The notes under the pieces are model-generated. The model did not search any database. It saw nothing but the letters and a program-made list of their open reading frames with translations, and was not told the DNA's origin. A stretch of 64,000 bases of DNA. Source: Halogranum amylolyticum. Its GTDB lineage: Archaea; Halobacteriota; Halobacteria; Halobacteriales; Haloferacaceae. The position numbers were made by a program, and so were the translations under genes. Positions 52,254 through 60,923 of the stretch are shown piece by piece. The stretch's first letter is position 1. Each line of letters opens with the position of its first letter. The DNA lies in contig NZ_FODV01000013.1 in NCBI RefSeq assembly GCF_900110465.1, positions 1-64,000 on the forward strand. Direction: 5' to 3'.

Positions 52254-52489
52254 GACAACGTTCTGTGAACAGAAGCCGACGTGGAGACTGGCAGTGAATG
52301 CGATAGAACCGATCAGATAGATCTCAGAGACACACAGTTGTAATCAATAGTCTCTCATAGATTAGCCTCAGTTACACGGGTCGCCAGCCGCTAGTGAAGG
52401 CGAAGTGTGAGTACCTTCCACCTGTGAACAGCTACGACGGTGAACAGTGAGAAGACGACTATCGACGCCCAATTGAAACTGCTGGTGGC
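52254..52489. other. Short stretch with no further gene
   Basis: Only the possible upstream extension of the 52110-52253 frame is seen. Confidence 0.35.
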
Positions 52490-53638
52490 TTACCTCGGTT
52501 CATTTAATGTGACTTCCGTATCTGAATCGAGTTTGCGCTGGTGAATTGTCTCCCCCGAAATCGCATCGAACAGATGGACATCTTCTTTGGGTATTTTGAC
52601 GTTGATATGCTCTCCCTCGGTGATCGGTTGTTTGCCATCCGCCTCTACGACGAACGTCTTATCGCTCTCCTGCGTTCGCGGGCGGAGATAGACGTAGGAG
52701 ATGCTTCCCATTGGCTCGACGACGTCAACCACTGCCTCGAACTCGTAGTTGACATTGGCACGCTCGTGGAGCGTGATGTCCTCCGGTCTGATCCCAAGTA
52801 CGATTTCGTTTTGGTTCTCAACTGATGACTGCATCTGGCCGGTGAGGTCGAAATCGAATCCATCGGCTTGGAGCGTTCCGCCCTCGAGATGGCCCTCGAA
52901 AAAGTTCATCGACGGCGATCCGATGAACCCGGCGACGAACTGGTTCGCCGGACGGTAGAAACACTCCAGCGGCGTACCCACCTGCTGAAGTTCGCCGTAG
53001 TTGAGCACGACGAGACGGTCGCCCATCGTCATCGCCTCCGTCTGGTCGTGGGTGACGTACAGCGTCGTCACGTCGAGGTCGTTCTGGAGACGATTGATCT
53101 CGGTGCGCATCGTCGTTCGGAGTTTCGCGTCGAGGTTCGACAACGGCTCGTCCATCAGGAACACGTTCGGGTCACGAACGATGGCTCGGCCCAGCGCGAC
53201 GCGCTGTTGCTGGCCCCCGGAGAGCTCTCCGGGTTTGTTGTCCAGCAGATTGCCGATTCCCATCATCTCGGCGGCGGACGTGACCTGCTCCTCGATTTCC
53301 TCCTTCGAGAGGTCCGTCGACATCTTCAATCCAAACGACATGTTCTCCTGGACAGTCATGTTCGGGTAGAGCGCGTAGTTCTGGAACACCATCGCGATGT
53401 CCCGTGCACGCGGGCCGAACTGATTGACAAGCGCGTCACCGATGTAGATATCTCCTTCCGACTGTGTTTCGAGTCCCGCGACGGTCCGCATGAGCGTCGA
53501 CTTACCGCTCCCTGATGGACCGACGAAGACGACGAACTCGCCATCTTTGATTTCGAGGGAGATGTCGTCGACTGCGACGACTGAATTGCCACTGTCCCCG
53601 AACCGTTTCGTAACGTCATCTATCGTGATGCTGGCCAT
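52490..53638 (-). CDS. Sugar ABC transporter ATP-binding protein (MalK/UgpC family)
   Basis: 382 residues from MASITIDDVTKRFGDSGNSV. Walker A GPSGSGKST, Q-loop VFQNYALYPNMTV, signature LSGGQQQRVALGRA, Walker B LMDEPLSNLD, H-loop YVTHDQTEAM. The C-terminal TOBE-type domain (GIRPEDITLHE) is typical of carbohydrate importers. It is the last gene of the MalEFGK-like operon, about 85 nt after the MalG-like permease. Confidence 0.95.
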   Translation of the reverse strand: MASITIDDVTKRFGDSGNSVVAVDDISLEIKDGEFVVFVGPSGSGKSTLMRTVAGLETQSEGDIYIGDALVNQFGPRARDIAMVFQNYALYPNMTVQENMSFGLKMSTDLSKEEIEEQVTSAAEMMGIGNLLDNKPGELSGGQQQRVALGRAIVRDPNVFLMDEPLSNLDAKLRTTMRTEINRLQNDLDVTTLYVTHDQTEAMTMGDRLVVLNYGELQQVGTPLECFYRPANQFVAGFIGSPSMNFFEGHLEGGTLQADGFDFDLTGQMQSSVENQNEIVLGIRPEDITLHERANVNYEFEAVVDVVEPMGSISYVYLRPRTQESDKTFVVEADGKQPITEGEHINVKIPKEDVHLFDAISGETIHQRKLDSDTEVTLNEPR

Positions 53639-53723
53639 TAGTGTACCTCCGTAGTGCGGTTGTCCGATTTCCACCGTATAGGTGCATTTTGCGAGCAGTG
53701 CGTGTCGTCGATACGAAGCTGTG

Positions 53724-54602
53724 TCATTCTTTGATCACCACGCCGAAGCTGAGGCCGGCAGCGAGGTATTTGTTCACCGCGATCAGGAAGATGATGACGG
53801 GAACGATCATCGCCGTCGAGGCGGCCGCGAGCATCCCCCACTCGATAGAGCGGGAACCGATGAACGAGTAGACGTACAGCGTCACCGGTACCGCCTTGAA
53901 GCTCGTCAACACGAGTCCGAAGAGAAGCTCGATCCAGGCGAAGATGAAGCTGATAATCGCGACCGAAATGATTCCGGGTTTGGCCGCAGGAAGGACGACC
54001 TTGCGGAATCCCTGGAACCGGGTCGCGCCGTCAACGCGGGCCGCCTCCTCGAGCGTCTCTGGGATGCCGTCGAAGAACGCTTTCATCACCCACACCACGA
54101 GTGAGAGGTTGATACTGATGTACATGAGCACCATCCCGATTCGCGTATCGAATAGGTTCAACTTCTGGAAGATGACGAAAAACGGGATGACGACGGCGAT
54201 GGGCGGGAGCATCCGTGAGGAGAGAATCCACACGAGCACGTCCCGTTCCATCGGGATGTCGTACCGTGAGAGGACGTATGCGGCAGGGACACCAATGAGC
54301 AGGACGAGTATCACGGACACACCAACCATGATGACGCTGTTGGCGAAGGCCGCGATGAAATCCCCGTTCTGGAGGAGCTGGATGTAGTTGTACACCGTCG
54401 GCAGGAAGATCCAATCCGGCGGAAGCGAGTTCGCCTCTCCTGGTGGCTTCAGCGACATCGACGCGAGCCAGTACAGGGGGAACAACACGACGAACGACCA
54501 CAGTAGCAAGACGGCGTGACGACCGATTTTGACAAACGTCTCGCGGGTGTCTTTGTCGAGTCGCTGTGAACCAGTCGTGGATTCGAGGTCCTGGGCCGCC
54601 AT
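53724..54602 (-). CDS. Sugar ABC transporter permease (MalG/UgpE type)
   Basis: 292 residues from ATG 54602, which overlaps the stop of the upstream permease (ATGA). Six helices; coupling loop EAARVDGATRFQGFRKVVLP. Carbohydrate-type (CUT1) importer subunit. Confidence 0.95.
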   Translation of the reverse strand: MAAQDLESTTGSQRLDKDTRETFVKIGRHAVLLLWSFVVLFPLYWLASMSLKPPGEANSLPPDWIFLPTVYNYIQLLQNGDFIAAFANSVIMVGVSVILVLLIGVPAAYVLSRYDIPMERDVLVWILSSRMLPPIAVVIPFFVIFQKLNLFDTRIGMVLMYISINLSLVVWVMKAFFDGIPETLEEAARVDGATRFQGFRKVVLPAAKPGIISVAIISFIFAWIELLFGLVLTSFKAVPVTLYVYSFIGSRSIEWGMLAAASTAMIVPVIIFLIAVNKYLAAGLSFGVVIKE

Positions 54603-55534
54603 CAGTCCCACACCCCCTCGAAGCCGACTTTCGCGATGACAATGTTCGCGATCGCGATAACGAAGATGAGGTAGACGACCGCGATTGCAGTGGCTACCCC
54701 GGGCGAATTATTAATGAACATCTGTTCGTAGACGTTGATACTCACCAATTGAGTTGCCGTCCCCGGACCACCCTGGGTTAGCCCGTAGACGACTCCGAAC
54801 GTCCGGAACAGGTCAATCATCCGAATAAGGGTGGCGACAAACACCACTGGCTTCATGTACGGAATGATGACGTGGATGTACCGCCGCCACAGCGGCGCAC
54901 CGTCGACGCGTGACGCCTCAACGAGGGTGTCGGGCACCGACGAGAGGCCAGCGTAGAAAATGATGAACATGAATGGCGTCCAGTTCCACGTATCCAGCAG
55001 AATCACCGTCAGCAACGGGAGGTCGGAGAGGAACGCTGGGGCTGCGAACGGCGTCGCCGTGTTGATGAGATACGGGATGATGCCGACCTCGCTGTTCAGC
55101 ATGATTCTGCCGATGGTCGCGAGCGAAACAGGTGCGACTGCCATCGGGATAATGAACAGCACCCGGTAGAACGACTTCGCTCGTGAGGATTCGACACCGG
55201 CGACGAATGCGGCGAGGACGAACCCGAGGACGCTTTCGAGGAACAAGGCACTGACGACGACGGTGACCGTGATGACGAACGAGTGGAACGCCCCACCGCG
55301 AGTGAACGCCGTCTCGAAGTTGCTCAGACCGACGAACTCGGCCTCGAAGATGTTCAAAGTCGGTTCTGCAATCAGGCTGAGATAGAGGTCGTACGCACCG
55401 GGGAAGAAGGTGATCATCATCATCACCAGCACCATCGGTGCCATGAACCAGTACGGGAGGTAGTCGTTCCACAGGTCCCGTAGTCTAGCTAGACTGTGTG
55501 TATCAGTCGTTTCTGTCTGCGTTGGTGTGCTCAT
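54602..55534 (-). CDS. Sugar ABC transporter permease (MalF/UgpA type)
   Basis: 310 residues with six helices after a short polar N-terminus. Coupling loop EASRVDGAPLWRRYIHVIIP. It pairs with the MalG-like subunit. Starts 26 nt after the binding-protein stop. Confidence 0.95.
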   Translation of the reverse strand: MSTPTQTETTDTHSLARLRDLWNDYLPYWFMAPMVLVMMMITFFPGAYDLYLSLIAEPTLNIFEAEFVGLSNFETAFTRGGAFHSFVITVTVVVSALFLESVLGFVLAAFVAGVESSRAKSFYRVLFIIPMAVAPVSLATIGRIMLNSEVGIIPYLINTATPFAAPAFLSDLPLLTVILLDTWNWTPFMFIIFYAGLSSVPDTLVEASRVDGAPLWRRYIHVIIPYMKPVVFVATLIRMIDLFRTFGVVYGLTQGGPGTATQLVSINVYEQMFINNSPGVATAIAVVYLIFVIAIANIVIAKVGFEGVWD

Positions 55535-55560
55535 GAGTGTATGTAGATGCTAGCTCGATA

Positions 55561-56979
55561 TCAGCCACTGTAGATGTCTTCTGCGACCTTCGCGGCTTGC
55601 TTCATCGCGGCCTCAGCAGGTTTCTGCCCGGCGATAGCCCGTTGCAGTTCCTCGGAGTACCGCTGCCCCCATTCGGGGTATTTGCGGTCGAACGGGTCCG
55701 GCGCTGCTTCCTTCAGTGATTCGAGCGAAACCTGTGCGTAGTCCTCACCAACTTTCGAGCGGTACTCATCGTTCTCCCAGACTGACTGTCGCACGGAGAA
55801 CACACCGCTGCTCTCCAGATGCATCCAGGTGTCGGTCGGTTGGGACGTCGCCCACATCATGAACAGGAACGCTTGCTCGGAGTTCTTGGCGTTTTTCGAC
55901 GTCGAAATCTGCCACGTGAACGCGTTCGGGTTCAATTCACCGCCTTCAGGCTTGGGCACCTTTGCGATCTGGACGGTATCGGCAACGCTGGACTCGTCGT
56001 TAGTCAGGCCGCCCCAGAACATGTTGGCGTCGGCGACGATGTGGCCAGTCCGACCTTCCTGCATCGTCGCTTGGACATCGGACCACGTCTGCGTGGATGC
56101 ACCTTCCGGACCGTAGTCCTGAAGCAGGCTGGTGTACCACTCTGCTGCTTCGATGACGCCCTGGGAGTCGAGTCCGGAGTCGTTCGGGAAGTCGGTCCAG
56201 AGCTTGGTTCCTTTCTGACGGAGTAATGTGTTCAGGATGTAGATGTTCATCCCGTAGCCCTTCTGGCCACGACCGGCCGTGCCGACGATGTCGGACTCGT
56301 TCTCGTGGATGGTCTTGGCGTTCTCGCGGAACTGTTTCCACGTTTCCGCAACCTCGAGTCCATGTTTGTCGTAGAGGTCCTGTAGGTAGAACTGGGTCTG
56401 GACCTCGATTGTGATCGGCATGCCAGTCCATTTGTCGCTGTAGCCGCCACCATGGCACTGCCACTTTGACGCCTCGAAGAGGTCGTCGGGCTTGTACCAG
56501 CCCTCGTCGTACAAGCTGCTATCGTTGAAGTACTTATCGAGAGGCTGGAGCCACCCTTCGTGGCGGAACTGGTTGACGACCTGATCCATGAAGAAGACGT
56601 CGAACTGCCCTGCACCGGTACTGACGTCGGTCTGACGCTTGGTCCGGAACTGCTGTTCAGGCAGGATGTTCCAAACGACGTCGATTCCGGTGAGTTCCTC
56701 GAAAACCGGGATGGCGGGTTTGATTGCCGACACCCACGGATGCTGGACAGCACCGATGTTGATCTTATCTCCTTCGAACTGTTTCCAGTCGATGTTCGCG
56801 TCTTGGTACTTGCTAAGTGGAATGGCAAGGTCTCCGGAGGATCCGCCACCGCTACTGTTGGACGAACCTCCATCTCCGCCTGCACCCCCACGCGTACATC
56901 CCGCAAGGCTGCCCAGAACACCTAAACTCGTTGCTCCTGCCGCTTTTAGAAACTGCCGTCTATCGTGGTCGCTGGTCAT
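55561..56979 (-). CDS. Sugar ABC transporter substrate-binding lipoprotein (MalE type, SBP_1)
   Basis: 472 residues. Tat signal DRRQFLKAAGATSLGVLGSL with lipobox AGC (about residue 28), then a Gly/Ser-rich linker. The SBP_1 fold follows (LTGIDVVWNILPEQQFRTKR, DVFFMDQVVNQFRHEGWLQP). First gene of the importer operon. CUT1 systems carry oligosaccharides, polyols or sugar derivatives; the neighbouring dehydrogenases and acid-sugar genes suggest a sugar, polyol or sugar acid. Its promoter diverges from that of the SDR. Confidence 0.95.
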   Translation of the reverse strand: MTSDHDRRQFLKAAGATSLGVLGSLAGCTRGGAGGDGGSSNSSGGGSSGDLAIPLSKYQDANIDWKQFEGDKINIGAVQHPWVSAIKPAIPVFEELTGIDVVWNILPEQQFRTKRQTDVSTGAGQFDVFFMDQVVNQFRHEGWLQPLDKYFNDSSLYDEGWYKPDDLFEASKWQCHGGGYSDKWTGMPITIEVQTQFYLQDLYDKHGLEVAETWKQFRENAKTIHENESDIVGTAGRGQKGYGMNIYILNTLLRQKGTKLWTDFPNDSGLDSQGVIEAAEWYTSLLQDYGPEGASTQTWSDVQATMQEGRTGHIVADANMFWGGLTNDESSVADTVQIAKVPKPEGGELNPNAFTWQISTSKNAKNSEQAFLFMMWATSQPTDTWMHLESSGVFSVRQSVWENDEYRSKVGEDYAQVSLESLKEAAPDPFDRKYPEWGQRYSEELQRAIAGQKPAEAAMKQAAKVAEDIYSG

Positions 56980-57012
56980 GTGTGCTTACCGTATACACAC
57001 CACTAGAATGAT

Positions 57013-57085
57013 GATATTTAATTCTTTCTCCGGCTACGGGCCAACCGACACCGATACTCGGTCGTGACCGGGCACATGTATTTAA
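57013..57085. promoter_or_regulatory. Divergent promoter with a central palindrome
   Basis: Two TATA boxes point outward: AATTAAATATC (57013-57023, minus, importer) and ATGTATTTAAC (57076-57085, plus, SDR, about 32 nt before its ATG). Between them ACCGATACTCGGT (57050-57062) is a perfect palindrome around TAC. One regulator could control both directions. Confidence 0.55.
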
Positions 57086-57112
57086 CTGTCCCAAGGAAAA
57101 CCAGTTAGTGCA

Positions 57113-57889
57113 ATGGATTGCAACCTCACAGGTAAGACTGCACTAATCAGTGGATCAGGGAGAGGAATGGGACGAGCGTCCGCCGAAGAACTGGCTCGAA
57201 ACGGTGCCGATGTCGTCATCAACGACATCGACGAGGCAGTGGCCGAAAAGACCGCAGCGGACATTCGAGACCTTGGTGTCGAGGCAATTGGCGTTCCCGC
57301 GGATGTAAGTGACGAGGCAGAAGTAGCTGCAATGGTCGAAACGGCGACGGATGAACTCGGTTCAGTCGACATCCTCGTCAACAACGCCGGCGTGGGCGAC
57401 GCAGGACCGTTCCTAGACGAAGGGTACGACGGGACCTTCGAACTGAATCTGGACGTGCATCTACATGGAGCGCTGAACTGCACCCGCGAAGTGGTCGATG
57501 GAATGGTTGAGCAGGGATACGGGAAGATAATTAACTTCACCTCGATTCACACGAAGAACGGCGTCGGGATGTCACCCGCGTACGACGTTGCAAAGTACAG
57601 TCTCTTGGGGTTGACAAAGAGCCTCGCGCTTGAACTCGGACGAGAAGGAATTCGTGTCAATGCGGTCGCTCCCGGGTGGGCCAATACTAGACTGACCGAG
57701 GGATTCAGTGACGCGGTCACCGAGCAGATCCTCAACAACAATCCATTAGGGCGGTTCGCTGAACCCGAAGAAATCGCCGACGCGGTCACTTTCCTGGCCG
57801 CCCCGGCGAGCGACTACGTCAACGGTCACGAACTCCGCATAGACGGCGGACAGGTCCCAATCGACAGCTGGCGATTGGACAGTCGATAG
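57113..57889 (+). CDS. Short-chain dehydrogenase/reductase (SDR)
   Basis: 258 residues. Cofactor motif SGSGRGMGRA (a Ser in place of the first Thr of TGxxxGxG), NNAG, catalytic Ser/Tyr/Lys in FTSIHTKNGVGMSPAYDVAK, then GIRVNAVAPGW. Acidic Asp after the second strand (INDIDE) favours NAD. A sugar or polyol dehydrogenase is likely from context: it is divergent from the sugar importer. Confidence 0.93.
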   Translation: MDCNLTGKTALISGSGRGMGRASAEELARNGADVVINDIDEAVAEKTAADIRDLGVEAIGVPADVSDEAEVAAMVETATDELGSVDILVNNAGVGDAGPFLDEGYDGTFELNLDVHLHGALNCTREVVDGMVEQGYGKIINFTSIHTKNGVGMSPAYDVAKYSLLGLTKSLALELGREGIRVNAVAPGWANTRLTEGFSDAVTEQILNNNPLGRFAEPEEIADAVTFLAAPASDYVNGHELRIDGGQVPIDSWRLDSR

Positions 57890-57925
57890 GCACCGTCGTT
57901 AGCAGTTCAGTCAGATGGTGCCAAT

Positions 57926-57936
57926 GTTTATATACA
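57926..57936 (+). promoter_or_regulatory. TATA box upstream of the 57970 mini-ORF/ADH
   Basis: GTTTATATACA about 40 nt before the GTG at 57970. It is the best TATA element before the dehydrogenase at 58124, implying a long leader or a short first cistron. Confidence 0.5.
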
Positions 57937-57969
57937 ATGTTTGGCTGTGTTTGATTGGAGCTACACCGT

Positions 57970-58059
57970 GTGAATGACTCGGCCTCGACTTTGGGAAGGG
58001 CCACGTTCTTCCCTGCCGACGTTGAGATTCCCGAGTTTACGACGAAACTAGAGCAATGA
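57970..58059 (+). CDS. Possible 29-residue peptide before the dehydrogenase
   Basis: GTG start; reads NDSASTLGRATFFPADVEIP, EFTTKLEQ, TGA at 58057-58059. Composition is protein-like and it is the first frame after a TATA box. Could be a leader peptide or the tail of a lost gene. Only weak support. Confidence 0.3.
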   Translation: MNDSASTLGRATFFPADVEIPEFTTKLEQ

Positions 58060-58123
58060 CACAGATGCACAAAATCGACACTCGAACCGAGAAACCAGCA
58101 AGCACCTATTCGTGGAGACACCA

Positions 58124-59155
58124 ATGCGCGTAGCGTCCCTGACAGACATCGGTGAGATGGAGGTAGAGGAGCGAGAACGACCGGAACCGGAACCAAGCGA
58201 GGTAGTGGTACGCGTCGGTGCGTGCGGCGTCTGCTCGACCGACCTTCACATGTACCACGGTTCTTTCGCTGTCGACTTTCCGGTGGTGCTCGGGCACGAA
58301 AGCGCTGGAACCGTCACCGAACTCGGTGACGACGTCTCTGAACTAGAGCCCGGCGACCGCGTTGCTGTGAATCCCGCGGTGCCGTGTGGTGCCTGCTCGT
58401 ACTGCAAGCGAGGCGAAACCAATCTCTGTGACAACGCGACCGCGATCGGTGGCGCTGGCGACCGTATCATCGATGGGTCATTCGCCGAGTATGTCCGGGT
58501 GCCTGCCTCCAACGTTGAGAAGGTTGGCGATTTACCGTTCCATCACGCAGCGCTCGCCGAGCCACTTGGCTGCTGTATCCACGCTGCCGACCGAAGCGGA
58601 GTCGGTCAAGGCGACAGCGTCGCGCTGGTCGGGGCCGGACCGATTGGACTCTTGATGCTGCAGACGCTCCGGAACCGCGGTGCAAGTCCAATCGCGGTGT
58701 CGGAGCTTGATCCTAAGCGCCGCGAACTCGCCGCCGAGATGGGTGCCGACCTCGTCGTTGACCCCGAAGCTGGCGATCCCGTCGAAACCATTCGGGAAGA
58801 AATAGGCGAAGTCGACGCTGGCATCGAAGTCGTCGGACTCGTCCCTACGATTCAACAAGCCTACGATGTGACCGCCAAAGGGGGTAATACCCTTATTGTG
58901 GGCGTCCCGAAACAAGAGGCGACAATGGAGATCAGTCCCTTCGAGCTCTACTACAATGATCTTGACATCAGGGGAACCTTTGCCCTCACGCAAGACTCGT
59001 TCGAACGGGCAGTGTCACTACTCCGGCAGGGTCGTATCGACGCCGCTCCACTCGTAACAGAGGAAATCGGCCTCAAAGACATCCCGACTGCGTTCGAACG
59101 AATGGAAAACAACGAAGGACTGAAGAAAGTCGTCATCCCCAGCGACAACGAATAA
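58124..59155 (+). CDS. Zinc-dependent alcohol/polyol dehydrogenase (MDR family)
   Basis: 343 residues from MRVASLTDIGEMEVEERERP (an ATG four codons upstream is possible). Catalytic zinc site GVCSTDLHMYHG and GHESAG; structural cluster PCGACSYCKRGETNLC; Rossmann GAGPIGLLMLQTLRNRGA. Related to threonine/sorbitol dehydrogenases. In this cluster it could oxidise a sugar acid or polyol intermediate. A T-rich terminator follows at 59170. Confidence 0.92.
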   Translation: MRVASLTDIGEMEVEERERPEPEPSEVVVRVGACGVCSTDLHMYHGSFAVDFPVVLGHESAGTVTELGDDVSELEPGDRVAVNPAVPCGACSYCKRGETNLCDNATAIGGAGDRIIDGSFAEYVRVPASNVEKVGDLPFHHAALAEPLGCCIHAADRSGVGQGDSVALVGAGPIGLLMLQTLRNRGASPIAVSELDPKRRELAAEMGADLVVDPEAGDPVETIREEIGEVDAGIEVVGLVPTIQQAYDVTAKGGNTLIVGVPKQEATMEISPFELYYNDLDIRGTFALTQDSFERAVSLLRQGRIDAAPLVTEEIGLKDIPTAFERMENNEGLKKVVIPSDNE

Positions 59156-59165
59156 CGGCTTCGAC

Positions 59166-59178
59166 CGGTCTTTTTTGC
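59166..59178 (+). terminator. T-rich terminator after the dehydrogenase
   Basis: GGTCTTTTTTGC starts 11 nt after the stop. The rest of 59179-59424 shows no gene. Confidence 0.5.
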
Positions 59179-59424
59179 TGCCAGTTCCGAATCCATCCAC
59201 GGGAGTGATAGCGACGGAGTCCGTGCGAACGGGGACGTCAGCAAACAGTGAAGGAGAGACAGATTGGAGTTGCGCCCAATGGTATTCCGAGAGTGAGGTG
59301 TGAGAAGGTTCTTCTCATCGATCAAGTGCGTGCACGGCGACACCGTGCGTGCGGTATCGAAGCTTTGTGACCCCGTCTTGAAATGTGTCGCTCAGGCCAT
59401 TGAGCGTGCCGTAATACAGTGAAA

Positions 59425-60759
59425 TTAATCGTCGTGTGGTGATTCACCAAGGTCGCCCATTTCGAGTTCACCATGCTCGTCGAACACCCACGGTTGGTCC
59501 TCATGGATGCGGATATCCTCTCGATCAGCGAGTTCCTCGGCGACTGGTTCGGACACCCACAGCTCTTCGGGTGTCAGTGTGCTCTTGATGCGGGCGATTC
59601 GGAGGTCACTCGCGCTGGCGACGCCAGTCATCGATGCCGAGAGCACGAACGCCGTTGCGTCACTTGGGACGACGAAGGGGAGTTTTGCCCGACTCGGTTC
59701 GCCGCTGGTCACGATGTTGACGTACGTGTCTTCGAAGTCGATGTCCGACGCGAGGTCGCGGTGGACGAGGTCGGTCAGACCCACGCCGAGGGCGTTTCCG
59801 TGGGATGCCGGCGTCAGTGACCGAACGTAGACCCGACTGAGAGATGGCTTGTCGAGCTCTATCTGTCCCTGGAACTTGACTCGGCCGATAACGTTGGTAT
59901 CGAGTCCAGTCCCGCTGATTTCCTTGCCCATCTTGTCGACGACGAGCAGGTCCAGGTCGTCAACCGGGAGTTCAGGGAACAGTTCTTTGGAACGTTCCAG
60001 CAGTTCTGGTTCCACCTCAAGGAGGTCTTTGGCGGAAACACCGTGAATCTCGGCTGCATGCTCCTCGGCGTTCTCAATGATACCTACACCGCCGACGATG
60101 GGTGTCTCTTCGATGAGGATACCGGCCCACTCCGGAATGACGGTGGCAAACCCACGGTCGAGTGCAGCGTTATGCATGTTGTTGGCGCCGCGTTGTTTGC
60201 CCAGTCCGACCACGGCCATCTTGCAGAGCCCACTCTCGACGTCACCCTCAAAGTCCGTGTGGAGCTTGATTCGGTTGGCGAGCAGGATGGCGTCGGCATC
60301 GAGCGCATCTTCGGCAGCGTACACTGGCCGCCCGGTCGAGTCGCTTCCCACCTGTTCGACGGCAAGCGACGATTTGATTTCGCAGCCAAGTCGATCGGGC
60401 GTGATATCAAGCGTCGCGAGCGTCTCACGCTGTCCCTCGGGGGTCGCCCCCCCGTGACTGCCCATCGCGGGGAAGACGAACGGTTCGAGCCCCCGTGACT
60501 GGAGTTCCGAAACGATGGCTTCGAGGACCGCCGGGAGATCTTCGATGCCTCTGCTCCCCGCTGTGATGCCGACTGTGCTCCCCGGTTCAAGTTCGTCAAG
60601 TTCCGGGATGTTGTTTACAGCATCAATTGTGGCCGCTGTGACGTTCGAAACCGTGGGGTGGTCTCGGACGCAACTGACACGGTAGGCACGGGGCAAGTCA
60701 GACAGTTCAACGTCGTTGGTCGATTCCAGACGGTCACGACCTGGAAACTCGAACTCCAT
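59425..60759 (-). CDS. LarA-like protein (DUF2088, lactate racemase family)
   Basis: 444 residues from MEFEFPGRDRLESTNDVELS. LarA N-terminal-domain segments include SRGIEDLPAVLEAIVSELQS and FPAMGSHGGATPEGQRE. LarA enzymes epimerise 2-hydroxyacids with a nickel-pincer nucleotide; many relatives act on other hydroxyacids. None of the pincer-synthesis genes (larB, larC, larE) is in the window. In a sugar-acid cluster, epimerisation of a 2-hydroxy sugar acid is an attractive role but is inference. It is divergent from the acid-sugar kinase. Confidence 0.85.
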   Translation of the reverse strand: MEFEFPGRDRLESTNDVELSDLPRAYRVSCVRDHPTVSNVTAATIDAVNNIPELDELEPGSTVGITAGSRGIEDLPAVLEAIVSELQSRGLEPFVFPAMGSHGGATPEGQRETLATLDITPDRLGCEIKSSLAVEQVGSDSTGRPVYAAEDALDADAILLANRIKLHTDFEGDVESGLCKMAVVGLGKQRGANNMHNAALDRGFATVIPEWAGILIEETPIVGGVGIIENAEEHAAEIHGVSAKDLLEVEPELLERSKELFPELPVDDLDLLVVDKMGKEISGTGLDTNVIGRVKFQGQIELDKPSLSRVYVRSLTPASHGNALGVGLTDLVHRDLASDIDFEDTYVNIVTSGEPSRAKLPFVVPSDATAFVLSASMTGVASASDLRIARIKSTLTPEELWVSEPVAEELADREDIRIHEDQPWVFDEHGELEMGDLGESPHDD

Positions 60760-60832
60760 GGGTACCCTAATCAAAGCAAATGGGAGGCTTATGTTTTGCC
60801 CCTCACGAGCAGAGGTGGTGACCGTGCGAACG

Positions 60833-60840
60833 TTTCTTTA
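60833..60840 (+). promoter_or_regulatory. TATA-like box before the CxxC leader ORF
   Basis: TTTCTTTA, centred 27 nt before ATG 60864, the normal distance for a leaderless haloarchaeal message. Confidence 0.45.
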
Positions 60841-60863
60841 CGGAGTACCTCACCATATGAACC

Positions 60864-60923
60864 ATGAACGGCTATCTAGCCAAGTGTGCGCGCTGTGAGA
60901 GATACCACGAGGTTCAACCATGA
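60864..60923 (+). CDS. 19-residue CxxC leader ORF overlapping the acid-sugar kinase
   Basis: Reads MNGYLAKCARCERYHEVQP and ends in the TGA that overlaps the kinase ATG (ATGA, 60920-60923). It is preceded by a TATA-like box at leaderless distance, so ribosomes would meet it first. The kinase would then be translated by coupling. CARC suggests metal or thiol sensing, or a relic of a zinc-ribbon protein. Confidence 0.45.
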   Translation: MNGYLAKCARCERYHEVQP

